Source of the DNA: JBBQXK01 sp052387255
GTDB taxonomy: Bacteria > Pseudomonadota > Alphaproteobacteria > Rhodobacterales > Rhodobacteraceae
Direction of reading: 5' to 3'
Length of the DNA: 47,816 nt
Assembly: GCA_052387255.1 (NCBI GenBank)
Contig: JBQTJI010000002.1
Coordinates: forward strand, 1 to 47,816
Shown: positions 43,196-47,816 of the stretch, piece by piece
Layout of the letters: the number at the start of each line of letters is the position of its first letter
Numbering within the stretch: position 1 is the first letter of the stretch
Translations under genes and position numbers: made by a program
The notes under the pieces: generated by a model
Told to the model about the DNA's origin: nothing
Databases searched by the model: none
What the model saw: the letters and a program-made list of their open reading frames with translations, nothing else

Positions 43196-44185
43196 ATGAC
43201 CCTGCCGCTTCTCTCGCGCCGCCGCCTCCTGGGCACCGGGGCCGCCGCCCTGGGCCTGGCCCCCTTTGCCCGCCCCGCCCGTGCCGCGACCGAGGTTGCC
43301 CTGCAACTGTCCTGGCTGCATTCGGTGCAGTTCGGCGGCAGCTACATCGCGCAGTCGCGTGGCTACTGGCGCGATCAGGGGCTCCAGGTGCGGCTGGACG
43401 CGGGCGGCCCGAACGCGCCCGTCGAACCCCCCGTCGTCGCCGGAACCGCGCTGGTCGGCATTTCGGCGGCCGACTACACCGCCGCCGCCGTCGCCAACGG
43501 CGCGCCTTTCCGCATCATCGGCGTGGCGATGCAGAAGAACCCCTTCGTCATCGCCAGCCTCCCCGCCAACCCGGTCAACACCCCCGCCGACCTGCCCGGC
43601 AAGAAGATCGGCATGGCCATCGCCAACACCCCCGTGCTGCAGGCGCTCTGCACGCTGAACGGCGTCGACATCGACACCATCGAGATCGTGCCCACCCAGT
43701 ACGACGCCGCCCCGCTGGTCACCGGCCAGGTCGATTGCCTCTTGTGCTGGCAGACCGACCTGCCCGTCGCCATGACGATCCGGGGCATCGACAATGTCAC
43801 CATGCTGATGGCCGACCATGGCTATGCCCTGCATTCGCAGACCTACATCGCCACGCTGGACAGCCTGGCCAACCGCCGTGCCGATCTGGTGGCGCTGATG
43901 AAGGGCGAGGTCAGGGGCTGGACCGACTACCAGGCCGACCCCCGGGCCGCCGCAAGGCTGACGGTCGGGATGTTCCCCGACGCAGGGCTCGACCTGCCCA
44001 CGCAGGAACTTCAGGCCGACGCCCAGGTGCCGCTGATGTTCTCCGACCTGACCGCCGCCAGGGGCTTCGGCTCGTGGACGGATGACACGGTGGCCGCCAA
44101 CATCGCCACGCTGGCGCTTCTGGGGCGCACCGTCACGCCCGACCTCTGGGACCGCTCGGTGCTGGACGAGGTGCACGGTGCCTGA
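43196..44185 (+). CDS. ABC transporter substrate-binding protein, NMT1/ThiY-like
   Basis: A periplasmic receptor of 329 aa. A twin-arginine signal (SRRRLLGTGAAALGL) ends near RPARAAT. The mature protein has VALQLSWLHSVQFGGSYIAQ and a GKKIGMAIANTPVLQALC segment typical of the THI5/NMT1 family, which binds pyrimidine precursors of thiamine, riboflavin or related compounds. The ligand is not decided here. ATG 43196 is preferred because AGGA lies 8 bp upstream; ATG 43187 is an alternative. It is coupled to the ATPase gene (8-bp overlap). Confidence 0.88.
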   Translation: MTLPLLSRRRLLGTGAAALGLAPFARPARAATEVALQLSWLHSVQFGGSYIAQSRGYWRDQGLQVRLDAGGPNAPVEPPVVAGTALVGISAADYTAAAVANGAPFRIIGVAMQKNPFVIASLPANPVNTPADLPGKKIGMAIANTPVLQALCTLNGVDIDTIEIVPTQYDAAPLVTGQVDCLLCWQTDLPVAMTIRGIDNVTMLMADHGYALHSQTYIATLDSLANRRADLVALMKGEVRGWTDYQADPRAAARLTVGMFPDAGLDLPTQELQADAQVPLMFSDLTAARGFGSWTDDTVAANIATLALLGRTVTPDLWDRSVLDEVHGA

Positions 44186-44981
44186 CCGCCCCGCCCCGCC
44201 CGAGGTGACCCTGCGGGGGGTGGCGAAGACCTTCGGCACGGGGCCCGCGCGGATCGACGCCCTGGCCCCGCTCGACCTGACCTTCGCCGCCGGGCAGACC
44301 ACGGCGCTGGTCGGCCCCTCGGGCTGCGGCAAGTCCACCGTCCTGCGGCTGGTCGCGGGCCTCGATGCGCCCACGGCGGGCGAGGTGCGGATCGGCGGCA
44401 GGATGCCTGCCGAGGTCACGCAGGGCGCGGGCCTCGCCATGGCCTTCCAGGACGCGGCGCTGCTGCCCTGGCGCACGGTCCGGGGCAACATAGCACTTGC
44501 CCTGACGCTGGCCCGCCGTCCGGCGGATGCCGCGGCGGTGGACCGGCTGATCGCGCTCGTCGGCCTCGACGGGTTCCACGACCACCGCCCGGCCGAGCTG
44601 TCCGGCGGCATGCGCCAGCGCGTGGCCATCGCGCGCTGCATGGCGACCGAACCGGGGCTCCTCTTGCTCGACGAACCCTTCGGCGCGGTGGACGAACTGA
44701 CCCGCCTGCGCCTGAACGAGGATCTGCCCCGCCTCTGGCAAAGGCACGGCGCCACGGCGCTGCTGGTGACGCACTCGGTGGCCGAGGCGGTGCTCCTGTC
44801 CGACCGCGTGGTCGTGCTGTCGGCCCGCCCGGCCCGCGTCGTGGCCGACATCGCCGTGCCGCTGCCCCACCCCCGCCTGCGCGACGCGACGCGGACGCCC
44901 GCCTTCCACGCGCTGGTCGATGCGGTGTCGGCGGCGCTGTGGTCCGGTGCCGCCGGGGACCGGCCGCTGGCGGCAGAGTGA
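44178..44981 (+). CDS. ABC transporter ATPase (TauB/SsuB/ThiZ type)
   Basis: A 267-aa ATPase starting at GTG 44178, overlapping the end of the binding-protein gene. Walker A is VGPSGCGKST (residues 45-54), the Q loop is AFQDAALLPW, the signature is LSGGMRQRVAIAR, Walker B is LLLLDEPFGAVD and the switch His is LVTHSVAEA. It has no TOBE domain, as expected for the taurine/thiamine-precursor class. The stop overlaps the permease start (GTGA). Confidence 0.92.
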   Translation: MPDRPAPPEVTLRGVAKTFGTGPARIDALAPLDLTFAAGQTTALVGPSGCGKSTVLRLVAGLDAPTAGEVRIGGRMPAEVTQGAGLAMAFQDAALLPWRTVRGNIALALTLARRPADAAAVDRLIALVGLDGFHDHRPAELSGGMRQRVAIARCMATEPGLLLLDEPFGAVDELTRLRLNEDLPRLWQRHGATALLVTHSVAEAVLLSDRVVVLSARPARVVADIAVPLPHPRLRDATRTPAFHALVDAVSAALWSGAAGDRPLAAE

Positions 44982-46669
44982 CCGGGCGGCGATCCCCCCT
45001 CACCCTAACCCTCTCCCCCGAGGGGAGAGGGGACCCCGTCGCGCCCGGCATCGGCCCTTCCACCCCGCTGCCGATGGGGCACAACAGCGCCGCCGCGCCC
45101 CCTCTCCCCTCGGGGAAGAGGGCCGGGGTGAGGGGGGGCACCGCGCTGGCGGTGCTGGCAACGCTGGCCCTGTGGCCAGCCCTGTCGCTGCTGCCCGGTG
45201 CGGACCTGCTGGTCGCCGGTCCGGTCGAGGTCACCGCCTGGATCGCCGGGAACGCAGGCCTCGTCACCCGCGCCATGTCCGTCACCCTGCAGGCGGCAGC
45301 CCTGGGGTTCCTCTGCGGCAACCTTGCCGCCGTCGCGCTGGCGCTGCTGTCGCTGGCCGTCCCCCGCCTCGAACGCCTGATCGCCGCCTTGGCGCTCATC
45401 GTCTTCTGCCTGCCGCTGGTCGCCACCGGCCCGATCCTGCGCGTGCTCTATGGTCCCGGCCTCGGCCCCCAGGTCACCATCGCCGCCCTGGCCGTGTCCT
45501 TCACCACCTACCTGTCGCTGATGGTCGGCCTGCGCGCCGCCCCCGCCACATGGTTCGACCTGGTGCGCAGCTATGGCCGGGGGCGGCTGGCCGAACTGGT
45601 GCGCGTCCGCTGGCGCGCGGCGCTGCCCTACCTGGTCGCGGGCCTGCAGATCGCCGCCCCCGCCGCCGTCCTCGGCGCGCTGGTCGGCGAATTCACGGGC
45701 GCCGACCGGGGCCTCGGCGTGCTGACCCTGCGCGCCATGCGCGGCCTCGACGTGACCGCGACGACCGCGCTTGCGACCCTGTCGGCGGGGGTCTCGATCC
45801 TGGCCTACGCAGGCCTCGGCGCACTCGGGCGGTGGCTGTCGGTCGCCCCGGCCCCGATCCTGCTCGCATCCCCGCCCCAGACGCGCGTGTCCCGCTGGCA
45901 CGGCCCCCTGCGCGCGCTGGCCGTCACCCTGACGGTCCTTCTGCTCTGGCAGGGCGCGATGGACGCCCTCGGGCTGAACCCCTTCTTCGCCAAGCGCCCC
46001 GGCGACGTCTGGCACTTCCTCGCGGCGGCACCCGAGGCCGCCGCCAACCGCAACACCCTGCTGCACGCCTTCGCCCAGACCATGATCCTCACCGTCCCCG
46101 GCTACCTCGCGGGCCTCGCCCTCGGCGCCGGCACGGCGGCGCTCGTCACCCTGCGCCCGCGCCTCGGCCCCGCCCTGATGCCCGCCGCCATCGCCCTGCG
46201 GTCCGTGCCCATCGTCACCACTGCCCCCCTCATCGTGCTGGCGCTCGGGCGCGGGGCCACCGGCACCATCACCATCGTCGCCGTGATGATCTTCTTCCCC
46301 ACCCTCGTCGCCTGCCTGAACGGGCTGCGCCAGACCCCGGCCCAGGTGCAGGACGTCTTCGCGACCTACGCCGCCACGCCCTGGCAGCGCCTGACCCATG
46401 CGCAGATCCCCGCCATGCTGCCCGGCCTCTTCGCCTCGGCCCGCATGGCCGTGCCCGCCGCGATCCTGGCCGCCACCACAACCGAATGGCTGGCCACCGG
46501 CATCGGCATGGGCAGCCTGATGGCCCTGACCGCCTCGACCTCGGCCTACGCCATGCTGTGGGCCGCCGTCGCCCTCATGGCGCTGACCGCGACGCTTGGC
46601 TATGCCGCCGTGGCGGCCGTTGAGACCCGCGTCCTGCGGACCTTCGGCCCCGAACAACTGATCCGGTGA
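44978..46669 (+). CDS. Fused double ABC permease with repeat-derived N-terminus
   Basis: 563 aa from GTG 44978, which overlaps the ATPase stop by 4 bp. Two complete permease domains lie in one chain: the first with an EAA loop around LVRSYGRGRLAELVRVRWRA, the second around VFATYAATPWQRLTHAQIPA. Fusion removes the need for a second subunit. Residues about 6-53 are translated from a pair of interspersed repeats (LTLTLSPEGRG and PPLPSGKRAGVRG), not from ancestral permease sequence. If the repeat blocked the original start, GTG 45128 would give 513 aa. The first real helix begins ALAVLATLALWPALSLLP. Confidence 0.88.
   Translation: MTGRRSPLTLTLSPEGRGDPVAPGIGPSTPLPMGHNSAAAPPLPSGKRAGVRGGTALAVLATLALWPALSLLPGADLLVAGPVEVTAWIAGNAGLVTRAMSVTLQAAALGFLCGNLAAVALALLSLAVPRLERLIAALALIVFCLPLVATGPILRVLYGPGLGPQVTIAALAVSFTTYLSLMVGLRAAPATWFDLVRSYGRGRLAELVRVRWRAALPYLVAGLQIAAPAAVLGALVGEFTGADRGLGVLTLRAMRGLDVTATTALATLSAGVSILAYAGLGALGRWLSVAPAPILLASPPQTRVSRWHGPLRALAVTLTVLLLWQGAMDALGLNPFFAKRPGDVWHFLAAAPEAAANRNTLLHAFAQTMILTVPGYLAGLALGAGTAALVTLRPRLGPALMPAAIALRSVPIVTTAPLIVLALGRGATGTITIVAVMIFFPTLVACLNGLRQTPAQVQDVFATYAATPWQRLTHAQIPAMLPGLFASARMAVPAAILAATTTEWLATGIGMGSLMALTASTSAYAMLWAAVALMALTATLGYAAVAAVETRVLRTFGPEQLIR
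44994..45138. repeat. Inverted pair of interspersed palindromic repeats inside permease 5' end
   Basis: Copy 2 (44994-45034) holds CCCTCTCCCC-CGA-GGGGAGAGGG; copy 3 (45100-45138) holds a similar stem with one bulge and the GGGGTGAGGGGG tail. They face each other across 65 bp, so the whole block can fold into one long hairpin. The element at 21724-21765 belongs to the same family. Confidence 0.8.
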
Positions 46670-47712
46670 CCCCCATGCGCCCCGCAACCTTTGCCATCCC
46701 CGGCGACATCGACCAGAAGACGGGGGGCTACATCTACGAGAAATCGCTGCTTTTCGCCCTGCGCGCCGTCGGCCGCCGGGTCGCGCACATGGAACTGCCC
46801 GGCAGCTTTCCCGACGCCCCCCCCGCCGACATGAACACCGCCATAGCATACCTCGCGGCCCTGCCCGCAGACCAGCCGGTGATCCTCGATGGCCTCGTTT
46901 ACGGCTCCATCGACACCGCCGGTCTGGCATCGGTCAGCGCCCCCCTTGTCGCCATGATCCACCACCCGCTCGGCCTCGAAACCGGCCTCCCCCCCGCCCG
47001 CGCCACGGACCTCTTGCAGCGCGAGGCCGCGAACCTCGGGCTGGCCGCCCATGTCGTCGTCCCCTCGCCCCACACCGCCCGCATCCTGGCGTCCGACTTC
47101 GGCGTCCGCCCCGACCGCATCACCATCGCCCTGCCGGGTTTCGCCGCCCCCGATCCCCTTCGCACCCCCCTCGACCCGCCCCTCATCCTCGCCGTCGGCC
47201 TGATCGCCGCGCGCAAGGGGCACGACGTCCTGGTCCGCGCCCTGGCCCGCATCGCCGACCTGCCCTGGCAGGCCCGCATCGTCGGCGGCACCCATGACGC
47301 AGCGGTGGCCGCCGCCCTGCAAGGCCAGATCGCCGCCGCCGCCCTCACCCCCCGCATCACCCTTCAGGGAAGGATGGAGACCGAGGCCCTCAGCCTCCTC
47401 TACCGCCAGGCCACGATCTTCGCCCTGGCCACCCGCTACGAAGGCTACGGCATGGTCTTCGGTGAAGCACTGCTGCACGGCCTGCCCATCGTCACCTGTC
47501 GCGCGGGTGCCGTGCCCGAGACCGTGCCGCCGGGGACGGGGATCCTGGTCGGGGTCGATGACGATGCGGCCTTTGCCGGTGCGCTGCGCAGCTTGCTGAC
47601 GGACCCGCAAACCCGCAACCGGATGGCCAGCGCCGCGACGGCGGCAGGCCACGCCCTGCCCAGGTGGGTTGATACGGCCAAGGTCATGGGCAGGGTGCTC
47701 GACCGGGTGTAG
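46666..47712 (+). CDS. Glycosyltransferase family 4 protein
   Basis: A 348-aa retaining GT-B glycosyltransferase. The C-terminal donor-binding domain shows LILAVGLIAARKGHDVLVRA and the family 4 signature ATRYEGYGMVFGEALLHGLP, with the E-x7-E glutamates. The N-terminal acceptor domain includes IPGDIDQKTGGYIYEKSL. Start GTG 46666 overlaps the permease stop (GTGA); ATG 46675 is an alternative. It may act with the membrane-lipid genes at 39.9-43.1 kb, but an importer operon lies between, so this is inference. Donor and acceptor are unknown. Confidence 0.88.
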   Translation: MTPMRPATFAIPGDIDQKTGGYIYEKSLLFALRAVGRRVAHMELPGSFPDAPPADMNTAIAYLAALPADQPVILDGLVYGSIDTAGLASVSAPLVAMIHHPLGLETGLPPARATDLLQREAANLGLAAHVVVPSPHTARILASDFGVRPDRITIALPGFAAPDPLRTPLDPPLILAVGLIAARKGHDVLVRALARIADLPWQARIVGGTHDAAVAAALQGQIAAAALTPRITLQGRMETEALSLLYRQATIFALATRYEGYGMVFGEALLHGLPIVTCRAGAVPETVPPGTGILVGVDDDAAFAGALRSLLTDPQTRNRMASAATAAGHALPRWVDTAKVMGRVLDRV

Positions 47713-47751
47713 GTCGGGGCTTGCCCCGACTCCTCGCCCCATAGGCGGGGC
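47713..47751 (+). terminator. Hairpin cluster after the glycosyltransferase
   Basis: GTCGGGGC-TT-GCCCCGAC (47713-47730) is an 8-bp stem, followed by GCCCC-ATAGGC-GGGGC (47736-47751). The downstream CCCCCACCGACC can pair back to the first arm, so the structures are nested. No gene is seen from here to the window end. Confidence 0.6.
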
Positions 47752-47816
47752 AAACCCCCACCGACCAACAACAACCCGCGTCCCGCACACACCCCCCCCG
47801 CGGGGGCGCATTCAAT

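Noticed and set aside
44978..46669. Two separate permease genes or a frameshifted pair
   Set aside because: The frame is continuous through both EAA loops with no stop or restart; it is a natural fusion.

Overview
High-GC DNA from an alphaproteobacterium of the Rhodobacteraceae/Paracoccaceae type. Support comes from the linked block murA - DUF2948 - hisD, the UPF0262 - low-molecular-weight phosphatase pair, a sorbitol/mannitol (Smo) transport operon in the order known from Rhodobacter, and GC-rich palindromic intergenic repeats. The genus cannot be read from this window.

Region 1 (1-10.4 kb) is one flank of a genomic island at the 3' end of a tRNA-Thr(GGT) gene. The island carries a complete type I-C CRISPR-Cas system on the minus strand, cas3-cas5c-cas8c-cas7c-cas4-cas1-cas2, followed by an array of eight intact repeats and a decayed terminal repeat. 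Between cas3 and the tRNA lie a one-ended IS5-family remnant and a tyrosine integrase that has lost its C-terminal catalytic part. The IS end lies about 10 bp from the cas3 start codon, so the native upstream region of the operon is gone. A candidate internal promoter precedes cas5c.

Region 2 (10.4-14.1 kb) is core chromosome: tRNA-Thr, a small conserved protein, murA, a DUF2948 gene and the true hisD.

Region 3 (14.2-30.8 kb) holds a SorC-type regulator and the smoE-F-G-K-S-mtlK operon, with a tandem operator over the likely promoter and a strong hairpin after smoE. It continues with a phosphohexomutase gene, the epmA/efp pair, a 346-bp nested palindrome, an overlapping operon of voltage-gated sodium channel, ThuA-like and Gfo/Idh-type genes, a LysR regulator, a small membrane protein and a phosphotransferase. 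It separates hisD from UPF0262, genes I recall as neighbours in relatives.

Region 4 (30.9-39.0 kb) starts with UPF0262 and the phosphatase. It then has an apparent catabolic cluster: an orphan sugar-type ABC ATPase, a HisD/HpsN-like dehydrogenase, an SDR, a two-cupin protein, a zinc MetE-like alkyl/methyltransferase and an alpha/beta hydrolase. A Phd-VapC toxin-antitoxin pair sits antisense inside it, and its operators abut the SDR start codon.

Region 5 (39.1-47.8 kb) has a cytochrome b561 and a three-gene overlapping membrane operon (CDP-alcohol phosphatidyltransferase, sulfatase-fold membrane enzyme, LPG-synthase-TM flippase-like protein). An NMT1/ThiY-like ABC importer follows; its fused double permease carries a palindromic repeat pair in frame in its N-terminus. 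A family 4 glycosyltransferase ends the window. The membrane operon and the region 4 cluster are the best candidates here for undescribed biochemistry.
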